This document shows positions 26,574 through 35,064 of a stretch of DNA of 64,000 nucleotides, piece after piece (position 1 is the first letter of the stretch; the number at the start of each line of letters is the position of its first letter). Position numbers and translations under genes: made by a program. The stretch lies in NCBI GenBank assembly GCA_035306605.1, contig DATGNR010000035.1; one strand, written 5' to 3'. The notes below the pieces were generated by a model. It was not told the origin of the DNA and did not search any database. It saw nothing but the letters and a program-made list of their open reading frames with translations. The stretch comes from Xanthomarina sp035306605. GTDB lineage: Bacteria; Bacteroidota; Bacteroidia; Flavobacteriales; Flavobacteriaceae.

Positions 26574-27566
26574 GTGGTAAAAATAGGCAACATAGAACTT
26601 CCAAATTTCCCATTACTTTTAGCTCCAATGGAAGATGTTAGCGACCCTCCTTTTCGTGCGTTGTGCAAGGAACAAGGTGCGGACGTGGTATATACAGAAT
26701 TTATTTCTAGTGAAGGCTTGATACGTGATGCTGCTAAAAGTATCATGAAATTAGATATTTATGAAAAGGAACGTCCAGTTGGAATTCAAATTTTTGGAGC
26801 CAATTTAGAAAGCATGTTGCAAACCATTGATATTGTTGAAAAGTCGAATCCAGATATCATCGATATTAATTTCGGCTGTCCTGTTAAAAAAGTGGTTAGT
26901 AAAGGAGCAGGAGCAGGGATTTTAAAAGATGTTTGTTTAATGGAGCAGCTAACTGCCGAAATGGTAAAACGTACAAATATTCCAATTACCGTAAAAACCC
27001 GATTGGGTTGGGATCACGATTCTATTAGAATTGTTGAGGTGGCTGAAAGACTTCAGGATGTAGGTTGTAAAGCTATTGCCATTCACGGAAGAACGCGTGC
27101 TCAAATGTATAAAGGAAATGCCGATTGGAGGCCAATTGCTGAAGTAAAAAACAATCCACGTATGCATATTCCGGTTTTTGGAAATGGCGACGTAGATACC
27201 CCAGAACGCGCTATGGAAATGCGTGATGTATATGGTTTGGATGGTTGTATGATTGGACGTGCCACCATTGGTAATCCGTGGTTTTTTAAACAAGTAAAAC
27301 ACTTTTTTAATACAGGTGAACATTTGGGTCCTGTTACTTTAGAAGAACGTGTAGAAGCTGCTAGACGTCATTTACAAATGGCTATAGATTGGAAAGGAGA
27401 AAAACTTGGAGTTTTTGAAACTAGAAGGCATTATACAAATTACTTTAAAGGAATTCCTAATTTTAAGGAATATCGAACAAAAATGGTTACAAGCGATGAA
27501 TCTAAAGACGTATTTGAAGCTTTTGATGAAGTTTTAGACGCCTTTTCAGATTATGTGATGGTTTAA
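26574..27566 (+). CDS. dusB: tRNA-dihydrouridine synthase (DusB type)
   Basis: Reduces specific uridines in the D-loop of tRNAs using FMN and NADPH. The 330 residues start at a GTG (26574) and open with the family's NFPLLLAPMEDVSDPPFR. Catalytic Cys102 is in INFGCPVKKVVSKGAGAG. FMN-phosphate contacts are expected at IHGRTRAQMYKG, GNGDVDTPE and GCMIGRATIGNPWFF. The order and length match DusB. Its stop codon overlaps by 4 bp the stop of the convergent permease gene, leaving no room for a terminator. Confidence 0.95.
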   Translation: MVKIGNIELPNFPLLLAPMEDVSDPPFRALCKEQGADVVYTEFISSEGLIRDAAKSIMKLDIYEKERPVGIQIFGANLESMLQTIDIVEKSNPDIIDINFGCPVKKVVSKGAGAGILKDVCLMEQLTAEMVKRTNIPITVKTRLGWDHDSIRIVEVAERLQDVGCKAIAIHGRTRAQMYKGNADWRPIAEVKNNPRMHIPVFGNGDVDTPERAMEMRDVYGLDGCMIGRATIGNPWFFKQVKHFFNTGEHLGPVTLEERVEAARRHLQMAIDWKGEKLGVFETRRHYTNYFKGIPNFKEYRTKMVTSDESKDVFEAFDEVLDAFSDYVMV

Positions 27567-28768
27567 TTTTCCACCAGATTTTTAGAAATTCTAACCGAAG
27601 CTATTTTTGAGGCAAGAACACCTAAAATGGAAATGGTTACAAAAACGATAAGTATATTTTCAGCTTTTAAGGTTACTGGATAGGGTAGACTTTGGGTAAT
27701 CATAATCAATGAAAAGGTTTTTTGTAACCAAACAACCAAGCAGCCTAATATTAGGCCAATTATACCACCAACAATACTCATTAAGCTACCTTGTAGGAAA
27801 AAGATATTCCTAATATTTGAAATAGTAGCTCCTAAGCTGAATAACGTTTTTAAAGTGCTTTTTTTGTCCAATATCATCATAATAATGGAGCCAATCACAT
27901 TAAAAAGTGCAATAATCAAAACAAGTGTGAAGATTAAATACACAGCTAAATTTTCGGTATTAAGCATTTTGTAAAGGGCGTCGTTTAATTGTGCGCTGTT
28001 TTTCAAAAGTATTTTATCGCCTAAAACCGATGAAATTTCTTTTCTAGCATGAGCTTCAGTAGCATTTTCATTTAGTTTAAACTCAATGGCCGTCACTTCA
28101 TTTTCCTTATAATTAAGGAGTAGTCTAGCCATTTCAATAGGCGCATAAATGTATTTATCGTTTAAATTTTCATTCACATCAAACACGCCAACATTTACAG
28201 CATCGAACGTGTTGAATGCTTGGTTTGCCGAGGTAATTTGTCCTTTTCCAGGTTTAGGAACATACAGATTGATGCGTTTACCATAATTTAAAACACCAAA
28301 AGATAAGGTGTTTGCAATGCCCCAACCAGAAACAATCTGATTTGTTCTTTGAGTGAGCCAACTTCCTAAAACAATCACGGAATCAACAGCATTTACAACT
28401 TCAAAATTCTCGTCAACACCTTTAATGTATCCGTTTGGATAGCTTTTATCTTCAAAAGAAATAAATACTCGTTCCTCTATTATTTTTGAATAAGAAGCCA
28501 CACTTTCTAGCTCATTTAACTTAGTAAACTCTTCTTCAGAAATTAAAAAAGATTTACCAACCGAAGCTTCGGCCTTTAAATCGGGATCAATAATAGAAGT
28601 AAATTGTAGAGTAAAATCTTTTAAGCCTGCAAAGCCAGAAAGTACTATAAACAGAGATGCTGAACCAAGAATTACCCCAATGGCAGCAATAATGGTAATA
28701 AAATTAATAGCATTGTTAGAGCTTTTAGAAAGCAAATAACGTTTGGCTATGTATAACGAAAAATTCAA
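27563..28768 (-). CDS. LolC/LolE-type ABC permease (FtsX/MacB fold)
   Basis: A 401-residue inner-membrane protein with the layout of the lipoprotein-releasing permeases: one helix near residues 21-45, a large periplasmic domain (about 46-265), then three helices (about 270-295, 318-345, 368-390) forming the FtsX domain. The N-terminus FSLYIAKRYLLSKSSNNAINFITIIA is typical of LolC/E. It should partner an ATPase encoded elsewhere and release lipoproteins for outer-membrane delivery; a MacB-like function is an alternative. It follows rbfA with no gap. Confidence 0.88.
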   Translation of the reverse strand: MNFSLYIAKRYLLSKSSNNAINFITIIAAIGVILGSASLFIVLSGFAGLKDFTLQFTSIIDPDLKAEASVGKSFLISEEEFTKLNELESVASYSKIIEERVFISFEDKSYPNGYIKGVDENFEVVNAVDSVIVLGSWLTQRTNQIVSGWGIANTLSFGVLNYGKRINLYVPKPGKGQITSANQAFNTFDAVNVGVFDVNENLNDKYIYAPIEMARLLLNYKENEVTAIEFKLNENATEAHARKEISSVLGDKILLKNSAQLNDALYKMLNTENLAVYLIFTLVLIIALFNVIGSIIMMILDKKSTLKTLFSLGATISNIRNIFFLQGSLMSIVGGIIGLILGCLVVWLQKTFSLIMITQSLPYPVTLKAENILIVFVTISILGVLASKIASVRISKNLVEN

Positions 28769-29164
28769 TTACGATTTTTTGCGTTTATCTAAAAGGTCAG
28801 GATTATTTAATGGGTTATCCTCGCCTTTTAATGACTTATCTATTTTTTCTATATACTCTAGAGAATCGTCTAAATAAAACTGAAGTGCAGGCATGCGTCT
28901 TAATTGGTGTTTGGTACGTTGTGCCAATTCGTGCTTAATTAAAGGCGCATTAGATTTAATACCTTCAATAAGTTCCTTTCCCTTAGCGCTTGGAAAAATA
29001 CTTAAATATACTTTTGCAACGGATAAATCTACCGTTACTTTTACTTTAGAAACGGAAATAAGAATTCCATGCATTCCACCTTGTGTGGCAGCTCCTTGAA
29101 GTACTTCTACTAAATCGCGTTGTAAAACCGATCCTATCTTTTTTTGTCTTTGACTCTCTTCCAT
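28769..29164 (-). CDS. rbfA: Ribosome-binding factor A
   Basis: A 131-residue KH-fold protein that binds the 30S subunit and helps mature the 5' end of 16S rRNA. It shows the family start (ESQRQKKIGSVLQRDLVEVL), the middle strand pattern VKVTVDLSVAKVYLSIFP, and the ending RRMPALQFYLDDSLEYIEKIDK. It is the first gene of a two-gene leftward unit with the LolC/E permease. A TATTTTTG element lies at 29259-29266 on the minus strand. Confidence 0.95.
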   Translation of the reverse strand: MEESQRQKKIGSVLQRDLVEVLQGAATQGGMHGILISVSKVKVTVDLSVAKVYLSIFPSAKGKELIEGIKSNAPLIKHELAQRTKHQLRRMPALQFYLDDSLEYIEKIDKSLKGEDNPLNNPDLLDKRKKS

Positions 29165-29258
29165 ATTATTAATTTTTTAAAAGTCATTTAAATTCTAATT
29201 TCTCTAAATTATGAATTTTGACATTTATTATAAAAACCCATTAGGGATTTCTACGGTG

Positions 29259-29294
29259 CAAAAATAACCATAATTAAAGATTATATTACTTTTG
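29259..29294. promoter_or_regulatory. Back-to-back -7 elements for rbfA (-) and mce (+)
   Basis: Minus strand TATTTTTG (29266-29259) points to rbfA; plus strand TACTTTTG (29287-29294) points to mce. Both match TAnnTTTG; -33 boxes are not clear. Confidence 0.5.
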
Positions 29295-29353
29295 CAGCTA
29301 AAATTCGTAACTTATACCAGGTATTTTAAATGGTAATTACAAAAATTATTAAA

Positions 29354-29758
29354 ATGAATAAGATTGAGCATATTGGTATTGCCGTTAAAAATTTAGAAGA
29401 ATCCAACGAATTGTTTTCGAAGTTGTTTGGAAAATCACATTATAAAATTGAAGAAGTAGCAAGCGAAGGTGTTAATACTTCTTTTTTTCAAGTAGGTGAA
29501 AATAAAATTGAATTACTAGAAGCCACTAAACCGGATAGCCCAATAGCCAAATTTATTGAAAAGAAGGGAGAAGGCATTCATCACATAGCTTTTGATGTGT
29601 CTGATATAGAAGCTGAAATTACTAGATTAAAGAAGGAAGGATTTGTTGTTTTAAACGAAACCCCAAAAAAAGGAGCGGATAACAAATTAGTGGTATTTTT
29701 ACACCCAAAATCAACAAATGGTGTATTAATTGAGCTTTGTCAAGAGATAAAGGAATAA
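29354..29758 (+). CDS. mce: Methylmalonyl-CoA epimerase
   Basis: Interconverts the (R)- and (S)-forms of methylmalonyl-CoA, linking propionyl-CoA and succinyl-CoA metabolism. From the ATG at 29354 it has 134 residues, the normal length; an upstream ATG at 29330 adds eight residues before the conserved start KIEHIGIAVKNLEES. Metal ligands of the glyoxalase/VOC fold are visible: His6, a His of the pair His76/His77 in EGIHHIAFDV, and Glu127 in GVLIELCQ. Mutase genes are not in this window. Confidence 0.92.
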   Translation: MNKIEHIGIAVKNLEESNELFSKLFGKSHYKIEEVASEGVNTSFFQVGENKIELLEATKPDSPIAKFIEKKGEGIHHIAFDVSDIEAEITRLKKEGFVVLNETPKKGADNKLVVFLHPKSTNGVLIELCQEIKE

Positions 29759-29764
29759 AAATAC

Positions 29765-29795
29765 TTTGAGAGTACAAAAATATGTAGTAATATTG
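29765..29795 (+). promoter_or_regulatory. Promoter of the CAU-anticodon tRNA
   Basis: TTTG (29765-29768), exactly 19 nt, then TAATATTG (29788-29795): one mismatch to TTTG-N19-TAnnTTTG. It lies about 50 bp upstream of the tRNA. Confidence 0.6.
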
Positions 29796-29845
29796 CACTC
29801 TCTTTGTAAAAAAGGAGAAATGTCGAGTTAGCTTTAATGCTAATA

Positions 29846-29919
29846 GGTCCTATAACTCAGCTGGTTAGAGTATCTGACTCATAATCAGAAAGTCCCTGGT
29901 TCGAGCCCAGGTGGGACCA
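29846..29919 (+). tRNA. tRNA with CAU anticodon (elongator Met, or lysidine-type Ile2)
   Basis: A full cloverleaf: acceptor GGTCCTA (29846-29852) pairs with TGGGACC (29912-29918), A discriminator, anticodon stem TCTGA/TCAGA with loop CTCATAA, and T-arm GGTTCGAGCCC. It is not an initiator: position 1 pairs with 72. The choice between elongator Met and Ile2 is open. C4-G69 and C5-G68 pairs and the AA after the anticodon are compatible with TilS recognition, but the body also resembles Bacteroidota tRNA-Met. CCA is not encoded. Confidence 0.93.
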
Positions 29920-29930
29920 CAAGTAAAAAC

Positions 29931-29957
29931 AAGCCTTACAGAAATGTGAGGCTTTTT
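29931..29957 (+). terminator. Terminator after the CAU-anticodon tRNA
   Basis: A 10-bp stem AAGCCTTACA/TGTGAGGCTT with a GAAA tetraloop, then a T-run. Confidence 0.9.
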
Positions 29958-30051
29958 TTATGGATTTAACTTATGTATTGATAAATTTTATTCAATTTAG
30001 AAGTAATTTTCTCAATTATACTTTAGGTTAAAAATACGTTACAGATACTAC

Positions 30052-31284
30052 ATGAATAACAAACATCTTTTTATCAATTCCGTTTCAGCAATAGATGCCA
30101 AGTCACTAGAAAATATTTTAGTAAAAAATGCATTCAGAAAATTTGCTAATGTTAGTTTTATCGAGAAGCTAAATGAAATATTTAAAGAACTAAAAGCAAG
30201 TGGTAATACACAGCTTGATGTTCATAAAGGAGTTGGAGCCTGTGGATGTAATAACAAAAGGAAAGTGTTTTGTTTTGTAGGGAATAATACGAAGGACTTC
30301 TTTACCTTGGCCTACGATGAAGATGAACATAATTACTACAACTTTTATAAGTCCTGCGATGTTGTTAATTATGAAACATCACCGGACTTAAACAAATTTT
30401 ATTACTTTTCTATAAAACTAGAAGACACTACTGAATACAAAAATCATCAAGATGCTTCTGAGCCATTACGCGAATACAAAGAATTAAGTTCTAAAGATAT
30501 TTGCAACATGAAGGAAATAGAGACCTGGTTAGAAAAATATAAAATTTTATATAACAACACGGTTGAAGTAATTGAAGGTAATATAAACTCACCTAAACTG
30601 AATTCAGTAGAATTATTAGTGAATAAGGAGTTTGAAAATTTATACGGAACTTTAAATATCTTATCTATACTTTATAAAAAGGAAATTTATTTTAAGAAGC
30701 AATTAGAAGACTATAATAAAGTTAAGGATAGCGTGTCAAAACTTAAAACTTGGTTCGATTATCAGCATAAAAATAAAGGTGAATATAAATTGTTTTCTTC
30801 TGTGTTTTACGATAACAGAGAGCTTACCCATTACCGTTTTGAAATAAATGATTTAAAATTAAACCCACAAGATTTTAAATACACTCTTGGCTTTATGAAA
30901 ATTATTGAAGATAGCCAGGCAATTGAGTTTGACGGAGTAGTTAAGGTTATAAGTGAATTAGAGGTTTTTGAAAAATCAAAAACTCGTAGATCCTTTAAAA
31001 AGCAAAGTATTGTATTATCCATTGATGATTTTTGTTGTAGTAAATACAAGGTTACTTTTTCAGAAGCAAGAGTAAAGCACTTAGAAAACTTAAATCTAGG
31101 TGACTTTGTTAAGGTAAGAGCAAGACTTACAGGTGGAGAATGGGAGAAAACAGAAGGTGTTAAGGAGCATGTGCACGGTCTTTTTGGTTGGAGTTTAGAA
31201 AAACTACAGCCCAAACCAGCCCCAAAAGAAAACACCGAGGAGGTGGATTTGTATTATAAATACATGTTGTTGCGGCCTTTTTAA
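30052..31284 (+). CDS. Uncharacterised protein with Cys-rich N-terminal motif and possible OB-like C-terminus
   Basis: I do not recognise this 410-residue protein. There is no signal peptide or membrane helix, so it should be cytosolic. Residues 1-50 look helical. Residues 55-105 hold GVGACGCNNKRKVFCF with cysteines 64, 66 and 74, plus Cys102, which could bind metal. The middle (about 150-250) is charged and helical. The C-terminal part (about 325-395) has RVKHLENLNLGDFVKVRARL, GGEWEK and FGWSLEKL, a layout faintly like the OB-fold of DUF3127 single-strand-binding-type proteins. That comparison is weak. It sits alone between a tRNA and nrdBA, with base use like its neighbours, so I see no sign of recent transfer. 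Confidence 0.75.
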   Translation: MNNKHLFINSVSAIDAKSLENILVKNAFRKFANVSFIEKLNEIFKELKASGNTQLDVHKGVGACGCNNKRKVFCFVGNNTKDFFTLAYDEDEHNYYNFYKSCDVVNYETSPDLNKFYYFSIKLEDTTEYKNHQDASEPLREYKELSSKDICNMKEIETWLEKYKILYNNTVEVIEGNINSPKLNSVELLVNKEFENLYGTLNILSILYKKEIYFKKQLEDYNKVKDSVSKLKTWFDYQHKNKGEYKLFSSVFYDNRELTHYRFEINDLKLNPQDFKYTLGFMKIIEDSQAIEFDGVVKVISELEVFEKSKTRRSFKKQSIVLSIDDFCCSKYKVTFSEARVKHLENLNLGDFVKVRARLTGGEWEKTEGVKEHVHGLFGWSLEKLQPKPAPKENTEEVDLYYKYMLLRPF

Positions 31285-31621
31285 TAAAAAACACCTTTAT
31301 ATATTAATAAGAATACCTTCCATTTTTAGCTAACCTTTTAATTATCAATCAAATCAATCAACAAAATTTTAAATAACTAAGGAAAACGGTTCCTAGCCGA
31401 TTTTCATTCCATCTTACTTTTATAAAAAAGTGTTTTCATAAACGAAATGCTTCAACTTTTTTGCTTCATATATAACCGTCAATTTGTTATGATTTTTATT
31501 TCAAAAAATATAAATGTTGATAACCATGTGGAAAACCTAAATGAGTTTTTGTGTAAATAGTGAGAATAAAAGCAGACCTTTATGTTCGCAAATTTTCTAA
31601 TCCCTCAATCAATAAAGCAAC
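31285..31621. promoter_or_regulatory. nrdBA upstream region with DnaA-like boxes
   Basis: 337 bp without a gene. It contains TGTTGATAA (31515-31523, reverse of TTATCAACA) and, 3 nt later, TGTGGAAAA (31527-31535, one mismatch to reverse TTATCCACA). A -7-like TATGTTCG (31581-31588) lies 33 bp before the nrdB ATG. In E. coli DnaA boxes regulate nrdAB; whether that applies here is inference. No clear NrdR box was seen. Confidence 0.4.
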
Positions 31622-32896
31622 ATGAAAATTATTTCTGTTTTAAAAAGAGATTTCGTAACGGAATCCTTTGATTTAAACAAGATTACCAATGCTATTTTAA
31701 AAGCAATGACCGCCGTTCAACACGGACAATTAGCAGATGCTGAGAGCATTTCGAATAAAGTTTTTACCTCATTATTGGAGCGAAAAAAACTAGATGCTGA
31801 CTACGTGCCCACAGTAGAAGAAGTACAAGATTTTGTAGAGACCAAACTTATGGAAAGTGGTTTTTTTGATGTTGCTAAAGCTTATATTTTATATAGAAAT
31901 GAACAATCAAAAAAACGTAAAAGCAATATTTTTGAAAAACGAATTAATTTAAAGCCTTACGAGTATCCAGATTTATACGAATACGTTCCGGCAATTAGAC
32001 ATTCGTACTGGATTCATACCGAATTTAACTTTACTAGCGATGTTCAAGATTTTAAAACCTTACTTTCAGATTCTGAGCGTAATGCTATAAAAAATACCAT
32101 GTTAGCTATTTCTCAAATTGAAGTGGCTGTAAAAAACTTCTGGGGCGATATTTATCATAGAATGCCTAAACCAGAAATAGGTTCGGTTGGAGCAACTTTT
32201 GCCGAGAGTGAAGTGCGTCATCATGATGCCTACTCGCATTTGTTAGAAATTTTAGGGTTAAATGAAGAGTTTAAAAACCTAAAAAAGAAGCCAGTAATCA
32301 TGAAACGCGTGCAGTATTTAGAAACTGCTTTAAAAAATGCAAAAAGTGAAGATAATAAGGAATATGCCGAATCGGTTTTACTTTTTTCACTATTTATAGA
32401 ACACGTGTCTCTATTTTCTCAGTTCCTTATTATTATGGCCTTCAATAAGCATAAAAACATGCTTAAAGGAATATCCAATGTTGTAGAGGCAACTTCTAAA
32501 GAAGAGCAAATTCATGGCGATTTTGGAATTGACCTAATTAAAATTATTAAATCGGAAAATCCAGATTGGTTTGATGCTGAATATCAAGTTATGATCCAAG
32601 ACATGTGTCGTGATGCCTTTGAGGCCGAAAGCAAAATTATAGACTGGATTTTTGAAGATGGCGAACTAGAATTTTTACCTAAAAACCTAATAAATGAGTT
32701 CATAAAATCGCGCTTTAACAATTCATTGGAAAGCATTGGAATTGATAAAGTATTTGATATAGATGAAAGCCTTCTAGCAGAAACCGAATGGTTTGATGAT
32801 GAAATTATAGGCACCAAACACGGAGATTTTTTCGTAAAACGCTCAATCAATTATAGTAAAAGAACACAAAGTATAACCAGTGATGACCTTTTTTAA
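31622..32896 (+). CDS. nrdB: Ribonucleotide reductase small subunit with N-terminal ATP-cone
   Basis: The radical-generating subunit of class I ribonucleotide reductase. The 424 residues exceed the usual 320-375 because residues 1-100 form an ATP-cone (ISVLKRDFVTESFDLNKITN through VEEVQDFVETKLM to AYILYRNEQ), an allosteric on/off domain normally on NrdA. In the ferritin-like part I assign metal ligands Glu167 (probable first carboxylate), Glu197 and His200 (ESEVRH), Glu260, and Glu295 with His298 (EEQIHGD). A tyrosine (Tyr204) occupies the radical-tyrosine position. NrdB proteins of this layout are known from Leeuwenhoekiella, and a dimanganese (class Id) cofactor is known from Flavobacterium relatives; the cofactor here cannot be read. 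Start of an operon with nrdA. Confidence 0.95.
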   Translation: MKIISVLKRDFVTESFDLNKITNAILKAMTAVQHGQLADAESISNKVFTSLLERKKLDADYVPTVEEVQDFVETKLMESGFFDVAKAYILYRNEQSKKRKSNIFEKRINLKPYEYPDLYEYVPAIRHSYWIHTEFNFTSDVQDFKTLLSDSERNAIKNTMLAISQIEVAVKNFWGDIYHRMPKPEIGSVGATFAESEVRHHDAYSHLLEILGLNEEFKNLKKKPVIMKRVQYLETALKNAKSEDNKEYAESVLLFSLFIEHVSLFSQFLIIMAFNKHKNMLKGISNVVEATSKEEQIHGDFGIDLIKIIKSENPDWFDAEYQVMIQDMCRDAFEAESKIIDWIFEDGELEFLPKNLINEFIKSRFNNSLESIGIDKVFDIDESLLAETEWFDDEIIGTKHGDFFVKRSINYSKRTQSITSDDLF

Positions 32897-32897
32897 A

Positions 32898-34685
32898 ATG
32901 AATAACAGTAAACTTACCTTAGATTCAGAAGCCAAAACCTCAAACGACAACGACCTACTTTTAAAATCAAGAAAAGAAGCGCTTAAAAACAATAAAGAAC
33001 AAGCAAGCAAAGGTTTTGAATGGCTAACAGAACATAGCCGAAACTTTTTAGCACTTGGTTATTTGGCGGAAGGAATGTCAGCCGAGCAACGCATTCGTGA
33101 AATTGCAGATCACGCAGAAAAAATCCTTAAAATACCAGGATTTTCGGATAAATTTTATGGTTATATGTCCGAAGGCTTTTATTCATTAGCATCACCAGTA
33201 TGGTCTAACTTTGGAAAGGAAAGAGGTCTTCCTATTAGTTGTTTTGGATCCCATGTGGCTGATGATATGGGGAATATATTATACACGCAATCCGAGGTTG
33301 GAATGATGTCAAAACTAGGTGGAGGAACATCTGGATACTTTGGTAAAATTCGTCATCGTGGTGCTGAGGTAAAAAACAATGGTCAAGCTTCTGGAGCCGT
33401 GCATATCATGCAACTTTTTGAATCTATGGTAGATGTTGTGAGTCAGGGTTCTGTTAGACGAGGACGCTTTTCACCATATTTACCAGTAGAACATCCAGAT
33501 ATTATGGAATTCTTAGAAATTGGAACCGAAGGAAATCCAATTCAAGAATTAACTCATGGAGTAACCGTTACTAATCAATGGATGCAAGAAATGGTTGATG
33601 GTGACGTTGAAAAGAGAACTATTTGGGCAAAAGTATTACAACGAAGAGGTGAAATGGGGTATCCGTATATCTTCTTTAAAGACAATGCAAACAATGCAGC
33701 TGCCGATGTGTATCGTAAAGAAAATCACACTATTTATGCTAGTAATTTATGTACAGAAATTATGTTGCCATCAAATGACGAATGGTCTTTTGTTTGTGTA
33801 TTATCTTCTGTAAACCTATTGCATTACGATAAATGGAAAGATACCGATGCGGTTGAAACTATGGTTTATTTCCTAGATGCCGTAATTACTGAGTTTATTG
33901 AAAAATTAGAAGTTTATAGAGATTCTGAAGAAAGGGAAGATCGTCAAACCTTCCTATTTATGGAACGTGCGTATAATTTTGCAAAAGAAAATAGAGCACT
34001 AGGTTTAGGTGTTTTGGGTTGGCATTCTTTCTTACAATCTAAAATGTTACCATTTAATAGCCAAGAAGCTTATAATTTAAATAGTGAAATTTTTAAACTT
34101 ATTAAGGAAAAATCCTATGCTGCTTCAAGCCAATTAGCTGAGAAATTTGGTGAGCCAAAAGTACTTAAAGGATATGGAAGACGTAATGCTACATTAAATG
34201 CTATTGCACCTACAACTTCTTCAGCTTTCATTTTAGGTCAAGTGTCGCAAGGAATTGAGCCGATATGGTCTAACATTTATGTGAAGGACATTGCCAAAAT
34301 TAAAACAACAATAAAAAACACATACTTAGAAGCATTATTAGAAGAAAAAGGTAAAAACACCCAAGAAGTATGGTATAGTATTAGAGATTTTGATGGCTCT
34401 GTGCAACATCTAGATTTCCTTACAGATTTAGAGAAAGACGTGTTTAAAACTTACTCTGAAATCGATCAAATGGACATTATTTATCAAGCAGCAAATCGTC
34501 AGAATCATATTGATCAAGGACAATCGGTAAACATAATTGTACACCCAGATATGCCAGTTAAAGAGATTAATAAAATTCATGTTACGGCATGGAAATTAGG
34601 TCTAAAATCGCTGTATTACCAACACAGTATGAATGCTGCTCAAAAGTTCAGACAGAAAAAAGAATGTACAAGTTGTGAAGCTTAG
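32898..34685 (+). CDS. nrdA: Ribonucleotide reductase large subunit, lacking ATP-cone
   Basis: The catalytic subunit that reduces ribonucleoside diphosphates. From the ATG at 32898 it has 595 residues, against about 760 in E. coli, because no ATP-cone is present; the regulatory cone is on the partner NrdB. Active-site residues can be placed: redox Cys115 (ISCFGSH), Asn283, radical Cys285 and Glu287 (NLCTEIM), redox Cys300 (FVCVLSS), the tyrosine pair 573/574 near the C-terminus for radical transfer, and the C-terminal shuttle pair CTSC (590/593). It begins 1 nt after the nrdB stop; a GTG at 32880 overlapping nrdB is less likely. A strong terminator follows. Confidence 0.95.
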   Translation: MNNSKLTLDSEAKTSNDNDLLLKSRKEALKNNKEQASKGFEWLTEHSRNFLALGYLAEGMSAEQRIREIADHAEKILKIPGFSDKFYGYMSEGFYSLASPVWSNFGKERGLPISCFGSHVADDMGNILYTQSEVGMMSKLGGGTSGYFGKIRHRGAEVKNNGQASGAVHIMQLFESMVDVVSQGSVRRGRFSPYLPVEHPDIMEFLEIGTEGNPIQELTHGVTVTNQWMQEMVDGDVEKRTIWAKVLQRRGEMGYPYIFFKDNANNAAADVYRKENHTIYASNLCTEIMLPSNDEWSFVCVLSSVNLLHYDKWKDTDAVETMVYFLDAVITEFIEKLEVYRDSEEREDRQTFLFMERAYNFAKENRALGLGVLGWHSFLQSKMLPFNSQEAYNLNSEIFKLIKEKSYAASSQLAEKFGEPKVLKGYGRRNATLNAIAPTTSSAFILGQVSQGIEPIWSNIYVKDIAKIKTTIKNTYLEALLEEKGKNTQEVWYSIRDFDGSVQHLDFLTDLEKDVFKTYSEIDQMDIIYQAANRQNHIDQGQSVNIIVHPDMPVKEINKIHVTAWKLGLKSLYYQHSMNAAQKFRQKKECTSCEA

Positions 34686-34712
34686 TTGCTTAAAATAGCT
34701 TTTATAATAATT

Positions 34713-34742
34713 AAAACCCGTTTTTATAAACGGGTTTTTTAT
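34713..34742 (+). terminator. Terminator after nrdA
   Basis: AAAACCCGTTT, loop TTAT, AAACGGGTTTT: an 11-bp stem with a T-run, 27 nt after the nrdA stop. Confidence 0.9.
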
Positions 34743-35064
34743 TGCTCTAATTTTTGAATAAGCCCATGATTTTTAAAAGCAAAGAATCATGTTTTTAGAG
34801 TAGTAATACGTTAATTTATACATAATGTATTAATCCATAATTTAAAAAATAGAATTAAAATAAAAGACCGCTTCAGTAAGGGACTCCTCTCTCTTTAATT
34901 TAAAATTTATAGTAAGTTTTAAATTGGATATATACTAGAATCAACATATTACTAATTGAAATAGAAATGATTCAAAGACGTTTATCTTGTTTTACTTTTA
35001 GAAAATTGAAATAAACCAAAATCAAATTATGTATATTTAAAAATTGAATTTTAATACCTCCTTT
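34743..35064. other. Gene-free stretch before the repeat protein
   Basis: 322 bp of AT-rich DNA. I see no gene, RNA structure or clear promoter in it. Confidence 0.5.

Noticed and set aside
29846..31284. tRNA followed by an unknown gene, as in an integrated element
   Set aside because: No repeat of the tRNA 3' end, no integrase and no composition change are visible downstream.
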